From Arthrobacter sp. SPG23 (lineage in GTDB: Bacteria; Actinomycetota; Actinomycetes; Actinomycetales; Micrococcaceae), in assembly GCF_000876655.1 (NCBI RefSeq), contig NZ_JYCN01000015.1:284156-348155 (forward strand): DNA of 64,000 bases. The letters are read 5' to 3'. The notes under the pieces are model-generated. The model did not search any database and was not told the origin of the DNA. It saw nothing but the letters and a program-made list of their open reading frames with translations. Shown here piece after piece: positions 29,512 to 37,958 of the stretch (the stretch's first letter is position 1; each line of letters begins with the position of its first letter). Made by a program: the position numbers and the translations under genes.

Positions 29512-30632
29512 GCGTTCTTGCGTCCTTCGATGTAGGTGCGGTTGAAGTTCAGTCGTTCGAAAATGGGGGCGTCACTGAACCGGAAGAGGTCGAATTCGCT
29601 CCCGGCCTGCAGGGACCACTCGGCCCAGGACGGGACAACGAAAAGGTCGCCCTTTTCCAGGTTCCTAACCTCGCCGTTCAGGACCACGGAACCGGTTCCT
29701 TCGAAGACCTGCCAGACGCTGGAGCCGACCTCACGGACGCCCTGGGTGGACGCGCCGGCGCGGAGGCGGTGGAACTCGGCCCGGATGGTGGGCATCACGT
29801 CCCCGCCCGTGGTGGGGTTCGTGTACCGGACGGCGGCGTGGCCCTGGGACACGGTGGCCGGGTGGCCCTCGTCCTCAAGCAAAAGCTGCTCGCGCAGGGC
29901 CCGGTCGGTGTATTCCCAGCGGTACGCCGCGATGGGGGAGCTGGTGGTGTCATCCAGGCCCGAAAGCGGACGCAGCCCCGGGTGGGCCCAGAGCCGCTCG
30001 GAACGGGAAATGTCCGGGGTGGCCTCATCGGTGACCCGCTCGGTGCCGAACTCGAAGAACCCGGCGTCCGCGTAATGCACGAACGGAATGTCCAGCCCGT
30101 CAATCCAGGCCATCGGCTCATCAGTGTCATTGTGGTGGCCGTGGAAGTTCCAGCCCGGGGTCAGCAGGAAATCGCCGCGGGACATCCGGACCGGGTCCCC
30201 GTTCACCACGGTCCACACGCCTTCACCCTCGACGACGAAGCGGAAGGCGTTCTGCGAGTGGCGGTGCTCCGGGGCGGTCTCACGGGCCCCGAGGTACTGG
30301 ATCGCAGCCCACAGCGTCGGGGTCGCGTACGGGGTACCTGCCAGGCCCGGGTTGGCCAGCGCAATGGCCCGGCGCTCCCCGCCGCGGCCCACCGGCACCA
30401 GGTCACCGGCACGGGCAGCCAGCGGATACAGATCGCTCCAGCGCCACACATGCGGCACCGCCTTCGGGGACGGGACCATCGGCATCAAATCACCGATCTC
30501 AGTCCACAAAGGAATCAGGTTCTCCCGGTCAAAATCCCGGTACAGCTCCTGCAGCTGGGCAGCCTCTTCAGGCGTCGGCTCCGGCAGGGCGTGGCTGGCA
30601 GCAACTGACTCATGGGTGATGTTCTCAGTCAT
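29508..30632 (-). CDS. Gentisate 1,2-dioxygenase
   Basis: 374 aa bicupin. The N-terminal cupin carries the Fe(II) histidines in PEHRHSQNAFRFVVEG (H123, H125) and in PGWNFHGHHND (H164-H167). The second cupin (LRAGASTQGVREVGSSVWQVFEG) lacks a full His set, as usual in this family. Cleaves gentisate to maleylpyruvate. It sits 9 bp downstream of the aryl-AMP ligase gene. Confidence 0.92.
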   Translation of the reverse strand: MTENITHESVAASHALPEPTPEEAAQLQELYRDFDRENLIPLWTEIGDLMPMVPSPKAVPHVWRWSDLYPLAARAGDLVPVGRGGERRAIALANPGLAGTPYATPTLWAAIQYLGARETAPEHRHSQNAFRFVVEGEGVWTVVNGDPVRMSRGDFLLTPGWNFHGHHNDTDEPMAWIDGLDIPFVHYADAGFFEFGTERVTDEATPDISRSERLWAHPGLRPLSGLDDTTSSPIAAYRWEYTDRALREQLLLEDEGHPATVSQGHAAVRYTNPTTGGDVMPTIRAEFHRLRAGASTQGVREVGSSVWQVFEGTGSVVLNGEVRNLEKGDLFVVPSWAEWSLQAGSEFDLFRFSDAPIFERLNFNRTYIEGRKNA

Positions 30633-30641
30633 GGCAATCCT

Positions 30642-32315
30642 CTACTTTGAGTGGGCGCCGGCGGTAGCCAGGCGTTCAGCGATGTCGGCCCGGAGGTCCT
30701 TCTTATTGATCTTTCCGACCTTGGTCGTGGGCAGCTCGTCGACAACGACGAGATGTTCAGGGATCTTGAACGCAGCCACACCGGTCCGGCGCAGCATCTC
30801 CTGGATCTGTTCCAGGGTTACTTCGCACCCTGGTTTGACCGTGATGTACAGGCAGAGCCGTTCGCCGAGCATCTGGTCCGGCATGGCGACCGCGGCCGCC
30901 ATGGTCACGTCGTCGATCCGGTAGACCAGGCTTTCGATTTCCTCGGCCGAGATCTTTTCTCCACCACGGTTAATCATGTCTTTGTCGCGTCCCTGGACGA
31001 TCAGGTTTCCGTCAGGGCGCCGCTCCACGATGTCACCGCTGGCGTACCAGCCATCCGGGGTGAAAGCCCGGGCGTTGGCTTCCGGCGCGCGGTAATATCC
31101 CCGAGGCGTATAGGGTCCGCGGGTCAGGATGGAGCCGGGGACGCCGTCCGGCAGGTCGTCGCCGGCCTCATTGACGATGCGCACCTCGTCGGCTTCGGAC
31201 ACGGGGCGGCCCTGTGTAGTGCAGATGACGTCTTCGGGATCGTCCAGCCGGGTGGTGTTGATGAGCCCCTCGGCCATGCCGAAGACCTGCTGCAAGGTGG
31301 CACCCAGGACGGGCTTCACTTTCCGCGCAATCTCGTCGGGCAGTCGTGAGCCGCCGACTTGGAGCACCTCAAGGCTGGCCAGCTGATTGGTGCCTGCTTC
31401 CTGCTGGTACTCGATCCATCTCTGTGCGACGGCCGGGACAGCAGTGGAGAGTGTCACTCCCTCGCGTTCGATAGCGGCGAACGCCTTTCGTGGTTCCGGA
31501 CTTGGCAGCATGATCACGCGGCCGCCGGCGAACAGAATTCCGAGGATGCCCGGGCACGCCAGCGGGAAGTTGTGGCTCGCCGGCAGGGTGCCCAGGTAAA
31601 CGGTGTCCTCCGAAACTCCCGTGGGAACTGAAGTTGCCTTGATGTTGTAGGCGTAGTCGTTGTGGGTTCTGGTGATCAGTTTGGGCAGTCCTGTGGTTCC
31701 ACCGGAGAGCAGGAACAGCGCCGGTGAGTCCGGTGAAGGCGCGGCGGCGTCGAGTCTTGCGCGGGCGTCCGCGACGTCCTTTGCAGGGGCCAGAATTTCC
31801 TCGAGACGTGCGTTCAGGGGCCTTGCTGCACCGGAAACGAGGATGATCTCCAAGGACGGGATGCTTGCCGCAAGTTCTTCGGCCATTGCCTGGTGGTCAA
31901 AGTCCTTGATGACGTCCGGAACTGCGATGGCGCGCGATTCGGAGAGTTCCGTGAGGAAGGAGAGCTCGTATTGGCGGTGTGCAGGCAGAGCCATGACCGG
32001 GATAATGCCGGCCCGGAAGCATGCCAGGGTCAGCACCGTGAACTGCCAGCCGTTGGGCAACTGGACCATGATACGGTCATCCGCTTTGAGGCCCAGCTGC
32101 AGGAGGCGTTCCGCGGCCGCATCCATTCTGTTGGCCAGCTCGGCGTAGCTGAGCCGAACGTCCCCGTCCACAATCGCGATCTTTTCCGGCAACCGGTCGG
32201 CAGTTTCCAGCACGTACGCCCCCAGCGTGCGGTCTTCCCAGTAGCCCTTGCTTCGGAATTCGGCTGCCAGGTCTTCCGGCCACGGGATGGTGCCTTCACT
32301 GGTGTGGCTTGTCAT
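30642..32315 (-). CDS. Aryl-acid AMP ligase, probable salicylyl-AMP ligase
   Basis: 557 aa ANL-superfamily adenylate-forming enzyme. ATP loop SGGTTGLPK (204-212), aryl-acid pocket segment SHNFPLACPG (247-256) like that in EntE/DhbE 2,3-dihydroxybenzoate-AMP ligases, GMAEGLINTTRLDDP, and the late catalytic Lys in KVGKINKKDLR. In Streptomyces sp. WA46 the salicylate route begins with a salicylyl-AMP ligase (SdgA). Operon context here (salicylyl-CoA hydroxylase, gentisate dioxygenase) supports the same assignment. ATGA overlap with the upstream ligase. Confidence 0.82.
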   Translation of the reverse strand: MTSHTSEGTIPWPEDLAAEFRSKGYWEDRTLGAYVLETADRLPEKIAIVDGDVRLSYAELANRMDAAAERLLQLGLKADDRIMVQLPNGWQFTVLTLACFRAGIIPVMALPAHRQYELSFLTELSESRAIAVPDVIKDFDHQAMAEELAASIPSLEIILVSGAARPLNARLEEILAPAKDVADARARLDAAAPSPDSPALFLLSGGTTGLPKLITRTHNDYAYNIKATSVPTGVSEDTVYLGTLPASHNFPLACPGILGILFAGGRVIMLPSPEPRKAFAAIEREGVTLSTAVPAVAQRWIEYQQEAGTNQLASLEVLQVGGSRLPDEIARKVKPVLGATLQQVFGMAEGLINTTRLDDPEDVICTTQGRPVSEADEVRIVNEAGDDLPDGVPGSILTRGPYTPRGYYRAPEANARAFTPDGWYASGDIVERRPDGNLIVQGRDKDMINRGGEKISAEEIESLVYRIDDVTMAAAVAMPDQMLGERLCLYITVKPGCEVTLEQIQEMLRRTGVAAFKIPEHLVVVDELPTTKVGKINKKDLRADIAERLATAGAHSK

Positions 32316-34348
32316 TTAATGTCCTCCTCGACATTGATAACTACTGCATCCAGGGCTAGAAGCCCGTCATGGGTGAGGCGCAGGGGGTTGATTTCGATCT
32401 CGGCGATTTCGTCATTCGAGACAAGTGCATCGCCGAGCCTGACCAGCAGGCCTGCCAGCTCCGCTGTCTCCAGCATCGGCCCGGAACGGAAACCGTACAA
32501 GAGTTCCCGCGCCTGAAGATCTCCGGGCATGCCCTCGGCCACCCGCACCGAAAGGGGTGCGGACCGGATGGAAATATCCGCGAAGACTTCTGCAGCGGTG
32601 CCGCCCAGGCCCAGGACGACGATCGGTCCAAATACAGGATCACGGCGTACGCCGACTACCAGGTCGACGCCGGATGGAGCCATTGCTTCGATCAGGAATT
32701 CGCGGGCACCTGCGGCCTCCAGGCCGTCCAGGGCCCGGTCCATGGCCTCGGGGGAGTCCACCCCCAGATACACACCGCCGATCTCAGTCTTGTGCAGGAC
32801 CGCGGCATCAAGCAGCTTGACCGCCACCGGACCTCCCAGCTCGGTGAAAGCGTCGTGGGCCTCGGCTCGGGAGCTGCAGCTGCGCCGCGCAGGCGTGGCA
32901 ATACCGAGTGCGCCGAGGAGTTCCTTGGCCCGGTTTTCGTCCCAGGGCCCTTCCAGCTCCGGCCAGGTGAACACTCCAGCGGGTGCTTCGGCGCGCTGAA
33001 ATTGTCCACGCGCGTCGTTGACGAGGGCTGTAATGCCGTGGGCCAGCGATGTCGGTCCGCTGATCAATGGCAGGTCGTGCTGGGCGGCTGACTTCCGGGC
33101 ACGTTCCAGATCACCGTCAGGGCCGTCGACGCCGATCAGGAACGGCATCGTGCTGGCCACTCCGGAATTAGCCACAGCGAGAGGAAGATCGGCCACGGGT
33201 TCGGTCAGTCCGTACACCGCTACGAGATCGATGGCAGGGTCGGCTGCCACGGCGGCCACCACCTTCTCGTACCCGGGTCCCGGCCGGCCGGTGTCCACGG
33301 GGTTGGCCTGGAAGGTCAGCGGTGGCAGCAGCGTGCCGATGGTGTCCTGGCTCGTTTGTGCCAGACGCGGCAGGGTTACCCCGGCGCTGTGGAGTGCATC
33401 GGCGATCAGGAGTCCGGGGCCCGCCTGCCCGGTGATGAGTCCGACCCCGGGGTCCGCAGCCGGCTTGAGCCGGCGCCCCGCCAGGGCGGTGACGGCGGCA
33501 ACGAGCTGGTTCTCGTCGTCGACGATCACGGCGCCCGCCTGCTTCAGGGCCGCACGCGTGGTTCGCCAGGATGTGGCCAGGGCGCCGGTGTGGGACTGGG
33601 CGAACTCGGACACGTCATTTTGCCCGACGACCAAAGCCACCACCGGTTTGACCGAACTGAGGCGCGAAACGGCGTCGTTGAGTGCCGGTCCGTCAGCGAC
33701 GGTTTCCAGATGCAGCGCCACCGCCTTGGTTTGGTCATCATGGATCAAGTAGTCGAGGACATCGGGCGCGCTGATGTCCGTGCCCGCGCCGATTCCGACG
33801 GCCAGGCTGACGCCCGCTCCGGCTCGCTGCAGGTGGAAAGCGAGCACGTGATTTACTCCACCGCTTGCCGCCACAACGGCCACCGAACCCGGTTCAAGTT
33901 CTGCGACGCCGGGGACGAAGCTGGCGCGCAGGTTGCGGCGGGGGACGAAGAAGCCTGATGTGTTCGGGCCGAGCAGCCGTATTCCGGTTTCCTTGACAGC
34001 TGCCTCCACCTGCCGGGCGAATTCGACGCCGGGTCCGCCTGCTTCGGCGAAACCGCCGGCGCAGACCAGTGCCGCTTTGGCGCCGTTTGCTGCGCTGTCC
34101 CGAAGTGCCTGGGCTGTCGCAGCGGCAGGAACGCAAAGTACGGCCAGATCCGGACCGCCAGGAATCGCTGACGCGGCTTCGGCGATGCTGGTGTGCATGC
34201 CGTTTTCACCGCGGCTGTTGACGAGCTCAACAGGAGCCGGGTAGTTGGACAGTGACTGTGCCATAACGGCGCCGAGCTTTTCCGGGCTGGATGAGGCACC
34301 AACGACGATGATGCCGCGGGGTGCGAACAGCGGAGTCAGGCTATGCAT
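32312..34348 (-). CDS. Acetate-CoA-ligase (ADP-forming) family protein, probable salicylyl-CoA synthetase
   Basis: 678 aa from the ATG at 34348, which overlaps the hydroxylase stop. Domain order: CoA-binding Rossmann (IIVVGASSSPEKLGAVMAQSL), succinyl-CoA-synthetase-like domains with the candidate phospho-His in SHTGALATSW, and a C-terminal ATP-grasp (VAVKLLDAAVLHKTEIGGVYLGV). The family makes acyl-CoA through a phosphoenzyme. Together with the AMP ligase it would give salicylyl-CoA, the role of SdgB in the described pathway; whether it takes an acyl-AMP or a free acid is not shown by sequence. Confidence 0.78.
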   Translation of the reverse strand: MHSLTPLFAPRGIIVVGASSSPEKLGAVMAQSLSNYPAPVELVNSRGENGMHTSIAEAASAIPGGPDLAVLCVPAAATAQALRDSAANGAKAALVCAGGFAEAGGPGVEFARQVEAAVKETGIRLLGPNTSGFFVPRRNLRASFVPGVAELEPGSVAVVAASGGVNHVLAFHLQRAGAGVSLAVGIGAGTDISAPDVLDYLIHDDQTKAVALHLETVADGPALNDAVSRLSSVKPVVALVVGQNDVSEFAQSHTGALATSWRTTRAALKQAGAVIVDDENQLVAAVTALAGRRLKPAADPGVGLITGQAGPGLLIADALHSAGVTLPRLAQTSQDTIGTLLPPLTFQANPVDTGRPGPGYEKVVAAVAADPAIDLVAVYGLTEPVADLPLAVANSGVASTMPFLIGVDGPDGDLERARKSAAQHDLPLISGPTSLAHGITALVNDARGQFQRAEAPAGVFTWPELEGPWDENRAKELLGALGIATPARRSCSSRAEAHDAFTELGGPVAVKLLDAAVLHKTEIGGVYLGVDSPEAMDRALDGLEAAGAREFLIEAMAPSGVDLVVGVRRDPVFGPIVVLGLGGTAAEVFADISIRSAPLSVRVAEGMPGDLQARELLYGFRSGPMLETAELAGLLVRLGDALVSNDEIAEIEINPLRLTHDGLLALDAVVINVEEDIK

Positions 34349-35924
34349 TGGTTGCCTCCGCGCCTTGTACGGCAACGGCGTCTGCCCGGCCGGAGAGCAC
34401 CAGCGTCAAAGCCGAAGCCGGGCCCTGGTCATCGACGATGACGCTTGTCAGACCGCGTCCAAGCCGGGCTTCCTCCGAAAGGAGGACGCGTGTGAACGGG
34501 TTGCCGCCCTGGATCACAACGAGGGCAGCCTCTGCAGGCAAGTGCTCAAAAGTGGCTGCCAGGCCGGCTTCCGTATCCGGCGCGATGAGCAGCAGTCCGG
34601 TATTGGCGTCGGCGTCGGCAGGGTCGGTGGTCAGGGGAATGCTGCCGCCGGGGCCCGTCAAAGTCAGCTTGCGGTCTTGTTCCGCCACCACGAGCTGGCG
34701 ACCGGTGAACGCGACCGATCCTGCGCCGAGCGGTGTCTCGAGCGGCGTGCTGCCGTGCCTCGCCAGCCACTCCTGCTCCGCAGAGGCAACCAGCTCGGGA
34801 TCGCGCTGGCGGATCTTGTCGATGTCGATGCTGCGGGAGAAGAAGTGGAAGGTGAACTGCGTGGGCTCGAAGGAGTTGTAGTAACGGGCGAAGTGTTCCC
34901 ACCAGCTCAGTCCACCGCGCGCCTGGTTTTGGATCTTGGCAACCTGTGGCTGGCGTTCAGCCTCGTAGTTTGTGAAGGCGAGTTCAAGGTCGTCCTGATG
35001 TGCAGCGACCTCACGGACCAGCGAGATGGCGTCTTCCATCGCCATCTTCGTGCCGGAGCCGACGGAGAAGTGGGCGGTGTGGACGGCGTCGCCAAGCAGG
35101 ACGACGTTGCCCTTGTGCCAGGACCGGGTCCGACGGGTGCGGAAATTCGCCCATCGGGAGTTGTTGGCTACGAGGGGCTCACCGGCGATGTCTTCGGCGA
35201 ACAGTTTCTCCAGGAAGCGCTGGGTCTTCAGGTCTGAGGGCCCGGGCGGCTGGCTGGCATCGAATTCGTCGAGGCCGGCCTTCCGCCAGGTTTCCTCGTC
35301 GGTTTCGACAATGAAGGTGCTGAGATCGTCGCTGATCGGGTAGCCGTGGACGGCGAAGTTGCCGAATTCGCTTTGCCGGTGGACGAAGGTGAGTCCGCTG
35401 AACTTGTACGTGGTCCCGAACCAGATGAACTTGGCAGTTGCGGTCTCAGCGGTGTGGCCAAGGCTCTCGCCCAGCTGTTCGCGGGTGGAAGAGTTTGCGC
35501 CGTCTGCGCCGACGATCAGGTCGAAGTCGTCGAGCTGGGACAGGTCGGGCACATACTGGCCAAAGCGCATGTCGACGCCGACTTCCGCCGCCCGGTCCTG
35601 CATGAGCTTCAGGAGGGTCTTGCGGTAGATGGCGGCCATTCCGTTGCCGGTGAAGGACTTTTGTTCGCCTTTGAGCCAGACCTCGATGTCCTCCCAGTGT
35701 GTGCCGAAGTCACGGAGGCCGTTGCGGACAACGGGGTCGGCGTCGTTGATCCGGTTCAGCGTCGCGTCGGAGAAAACTACGCCAAAACCGAACGCGTCGG
35801 TCGCCTGGTTCCGCTCAAAGAGCACGACTTCAGCGTCGGGAACGGTTTGCTTGAACAGAGTTGAGAAGAACAGTCCGCCGGGACCGCCGCCAATGCAGGC
35901 TACGCGAAGTGCCATCGATGCCAC
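34341..35924 (-). CDS. Salicylyl-CoA 5-hydroxylase-like FAD monooxygenase
   Basis: 527 aa. FAD fold GGGPGG (residues 12-17), DG motif VGADGANSSTRE (D141), GD motif VVLLGDAVHTAHFSVGSG (D279). Closest in pattern to the hydroxylase part of salicylyl-CoA 5-hydroxylase and anthraniloyl-CoA monooxygenase, but the old-yellow-enzyme half of the larger bifunctional forms is absent. A degenerate 130-residue tail with no recognised motif remains. It should turn salicylyl-CoA into gentisyl-CoA. First enzyme gene of the operon, behind an operator-like repeat. Confidence 0.82.
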   Translation of the reverse strand: MASMALRVACIGGGPGGLFFSTLFKQTVPDAEVVLFERNQATDAFGFGVVFSDATLNRINDADPVVRNGLRDFGTHWEDIEVWLKGEQKSFTGNGMAAIYRKTLLKLMQDRAAEVGVDMRFGQYVPDLSQLDDFDLIVGADGANSSTREQLGESLGHTAETATAKFIWFGTTYKFSGLTFVHRQSEFGNFAVHGYPISDDLSTFIVETDEETWRKAGLDEFDASQPPGPSDLKTQRFLEKLFAEDIAGEPLVANNSRWANFRTRRTRSWHKGNVVLLGDAVHTAHFSVGSGTKMAMEDAISLVREVAAHQDDLELAFTNYEAERQPQVAKIQNQARGGLSWWEHFARYYNSFEPTQFTFHFFSRSIDIDKIRQRDPELVASAEQEWLARHGSTPLETPLGAGSVAFTGRQLVVAEQDRKLTLTGPGGSIPLTTDPADADANTGLLLIAPDTEAGLAATFEHLPAEAALVVIQGGNPFTRVLLSEEARLGRGLTSVIVDDQGPASALTLVLSGRADAVAVQGAEATNA

Positions 35925-35971
35925 CTTCTAAAAAGTTTGGGAAGTCAGTGAGAAAGCTCTCACCGAAATTA

Positions 35972-36009
35972 TGTAACCATTCTACGCTGAACGTCAACTA
36001 TTTGTTACA
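35972..36009. promoter_or_regulatory. Putative PaaX-type operator, hydroxylase promoter
   Basis: TGTAAC (35972-35977) and GTTACA (36004-36009) with a 26-bp spacer, about 50 bp upstream of the hydroxylase ATG and overlapping the stop of the first PaaX gene. PaaX of E. coli is reported to bind TGATTC-N27-GAATCA, so the half-site spacing fits this family. Confidence 0.62.
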
Positions 36010-36841
36010 AGTAGTGGTCGGCCGTTACCGGAAGGACCTGCCTGCCGATGACTTCCTCGACGAACAGGCGGGCCTGCGGGCCCAGCTGCTCATGCACCCG
36101 GCTGAAAAGACTGAATGCCGCAGAGCCCGGCCAGTCCTTGGGCTGCAGCTCGCGCGGCAGTTCAGGGTCGCGAAAGGGGAAGCGGCGAAAATCGTCAGTG
36201 ATCCGGGTGCGTTCCACCAGTGCCTGTTTGCCGTCTTTGGCGCTGTTGCTTTGTGCGTCATCAAGGTGCGCATATGAGGACAGGAAGTCCGTATAGTCGC
36301 GACTCAGGGACTCCAGATCCCAGCACCGCGCCGCCAGTTCGCGTGCCGCCGCCGCGTCATGGGAGCCGCACCAGAGGACGTTGACGCGGGCGCTTCCGTG
36401 CCGGGATGCGATCTCCTTTGCCTCCTTGGCGAGATCGTGAGGGGCCAGCCAGGTCGAGGGGGAGAGCTGGCCAAACCCCGCCCATGCCAACTGTTTGCGG
36501 AGCTGTTCACGCACCGCGCGGTCGGATTCCGGTACCTGATAGATGACCATGGTCCAGCGGCCGCTCCAGGGCTCCTCCTTGCGGCGGAAGATCCGCGGGC
36601 GGCCATTGGCGAGGATGTCGAGCATCTGGCCGCTCAGCGCGTAGACCGTCTCCCGGCCATCCCTGCGGGTGGTAAACCACCCCTCCTGCCTGAGGCGCGA
36701 CATACTCACCCTCACGGTGCCGGGTTCCATGCCGAAAGCCGTCATGAGCTCGGTCAGTTCGCCGAGCTTAGCCTCACCGCCGGCGTAGCGAAGGTAGTCC
36801 CCAAAGAGATTAAGGACCAGCGACCGGGGTGTCTCCACCAT
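36005..36841 (-). CDS. PaaX-family transcriptional regulator 1
   Basis: 278 aa. N-terminal winged helix (FGDYLRYAGGEAKLGELTELMTAFGMEPGTVRVSMSRLRQEGW), middle PaaX domain (RIFRRKEEPWSGRWTMVIYQVPESDRAVREQLRKQLAWAGFG) and C-terminal PaaX_C with FRRFPFRDPELPRELQPKDWPG. PaaX proteins are repressors released by an aryl-CoA, so salicylyl- or gentisyl-CoA is a likely inducer here. Upstream of and co-oriented with the salicylate operon; paralogue of the next gene. Confidence 0.9.
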   Translation of the reverse strand: MVETPRSLVLNLFGDYLRYAGGEAKLGELTELMTAFGMEPGTVRVSMSRLRQEGWFTTRRDGRETVYALSGQMLDILANGRPRIFRRKEEPWSGRWTMVIYQVPESDRAVREQLRKQLAWAGFGQLSPSTWLAPHDLAKEAKEIASRHGSARVNVLWCGSHDAAAARELAARCWDLESLSRDYTDFLSSYAHLDDAQSNSAKDGKQALVERTRITDDFRRFPFRDPELPRELQPKDWPGSAAFSLFSRVHEQLGPQARLFVEEVIGRQVLPVTADHYL

Positions 36842-36865
36842 GGGGACTCCTGCAATCGAAGTTAA

Positions 36866-36904
36866 TGTAACGTATAGACTAACGGCCTGCGGTAAATTGT
36901 TACA
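36866..36904. promoter_or_regulatory. Putative PaaX-type operator, regulator 1 promoter
   Basis: TGTAAC (36866-36871) and GTTACA (36899-36904), 27-bp spacer, 25 bp upstream of the first PaaX start: an autoregulatory position. The right arm runs into a 12-bp palindrome TACATATATGTA (36901-36912). Confidence 0.65.
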
Positions 36905-36946
36905 TATATGTACGCGTATGCAGCCCGAAAATGATCGGCGGGCTGC

Positions 36947-37780
36947 TTACGCCACGACCTCTTGACCCTGCCCGACGGGCTGGCCGATGATGCCGGAGAC
37001 GAACTCCGTGGCTCCCGGACCGAGCTGGCGGTGCACTGCGCCAAACAAGCCGTATGCCTCACTGCTCGGCCATCCCTCGGGCTGCAGCTCCCTGGGCAGG
37101 TAGGGGTCCCGGAACGGAAAGCGGCGGAAGTCGCCGATGATTTGCATCCGCTCGATAAGTGCCGTGCGGCCGTCCTTGCCTGCATTCGCCGTCTCGTCAT
37201 TGAGGGCTGAGTAGGTGCGGATGAACCCCTGGTAGTCTTCGCCGAGCTGCTTCAGGTCCCAGCATCGCGCGGCAAGGTCTCTGTCCTCCTCGAGGTCGCC
37301 GGTCCCGCACCAAAGCGCATCAACTTTTGCCAGCGGAAACTCGGCGGCGATCTCGCGGACCTCCGCCATGAGATCGTGAGGACTGAGCCAGGTCGACGGC
37401 GATAGCTGGCCGAACCCGTGCCAGGCAAGCTGCTTTCGGAGCTGTTCACGGACGGCGCGCTCAGATTCCGGCACCTGGTAAATGGCCATGGTCCAGCGTC
37501 CCTCCCAGCTCTCGTCCCGACGCCGGAAGATTCGTTCCCGGCCCTCGTCGAGGATCTCCAGCATGTGGGGAGTGAGGGTGTAGACCGTTTCCCGCCCTAC
37601 GCGCCGGGTGGTGAACCACCCCTCCTTGCGAAGACGCGAAAGGTTGACCCGGACTGTGGCGGGCTCGATGTTGAAGACGGACAGGAGCTCGGTGATGTCT
37701 GCGAGCCTCACTTCACTCCCGGCATATCGGAGGTAGTCCCCGAATAGATCCAGGATCAGGGCTCTGGGTTTCCACTGCAT
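36947..37780 (-). CDS. PaaX-family transcriptional regulator 2
   Basis: 277 aa from the ATG at 37780, which has GGAGGAG just upstream; the ATG at 37798 would place that RBS inside the gene. Same three-domain plan as regulator 1, with long shared stretches (for example TMAIYQVPESERAVREQLRKQLAWHGFGQLSPSTWL), so the two arose by duplication. Divergent from the aromatic-acid symporter gene. Possibly controls the transporter/dehydrogenase arm, or forms mixed dimers with regulator 1. Confidence 0.9.
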   Translation of the reverse strand: MQWKPRALILDLFGDYLRYAGSEVRLADITELLSVFNIEPATVRVNLSRLRKEGWFTTRRVGRETVYTLTPHMLEILDEGRERIFRRRDESWEGRWTMAIYQVPESERAVREQLRKQLAWHGFGQLSPSTWLSPHDLMAEVREIAAEFPLAKVDALWCGTGDLEEDRDLAARCWDLKQLGEDYQGFIRTYSALNDETANAGKDGRTALIERMQIIGDFRRFPFRDPYLPRELQPEGWPSSEAYGLFGAVHRQLGPGATEFVSGIIGQPVGQGQEVVA

Positions 37781-37835
37781 AAGGCTCCTCCACTTCATAT
37801 CTTTGGCGTCCGAATCAAACCGTCAATCACAAACA

Positions 37836-37874
37836 TGCAACAGACCTGTTGACGAACAACATATTTATGTTACA
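37836..37874. promoter_or_regulatory. Putative PaaX-type operator, symporter/regulator 2 promoter
   Basis: TGCAAC (37836-37841) and GTTACA (37869-37874), 27-bp spacer, one mismatch from the other two sites. Lies between the divergent regulator 2 and symporter starts. The right arm overlaps a second palindrome AACATATTTATGTT (37858-37871). Confidence 0.58.
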
Positions 37875-37958
37875 TTCGATTGTGGGTCAGATCACAGACG
37901 ATAGACCCCCTCATCTCTGGCACAGCCACAAAGTCGTGTATATCACCTGGAGTCCCCA

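Noticed and set aside
36901..36912. TACATATATGTA as a separate operator
   Set aside because: It overlaps the right arm of the spaced TGTAAC/GTTACA pair and is absent at the other two promoters, so it is probably incidental AT-rich promoter sequence.
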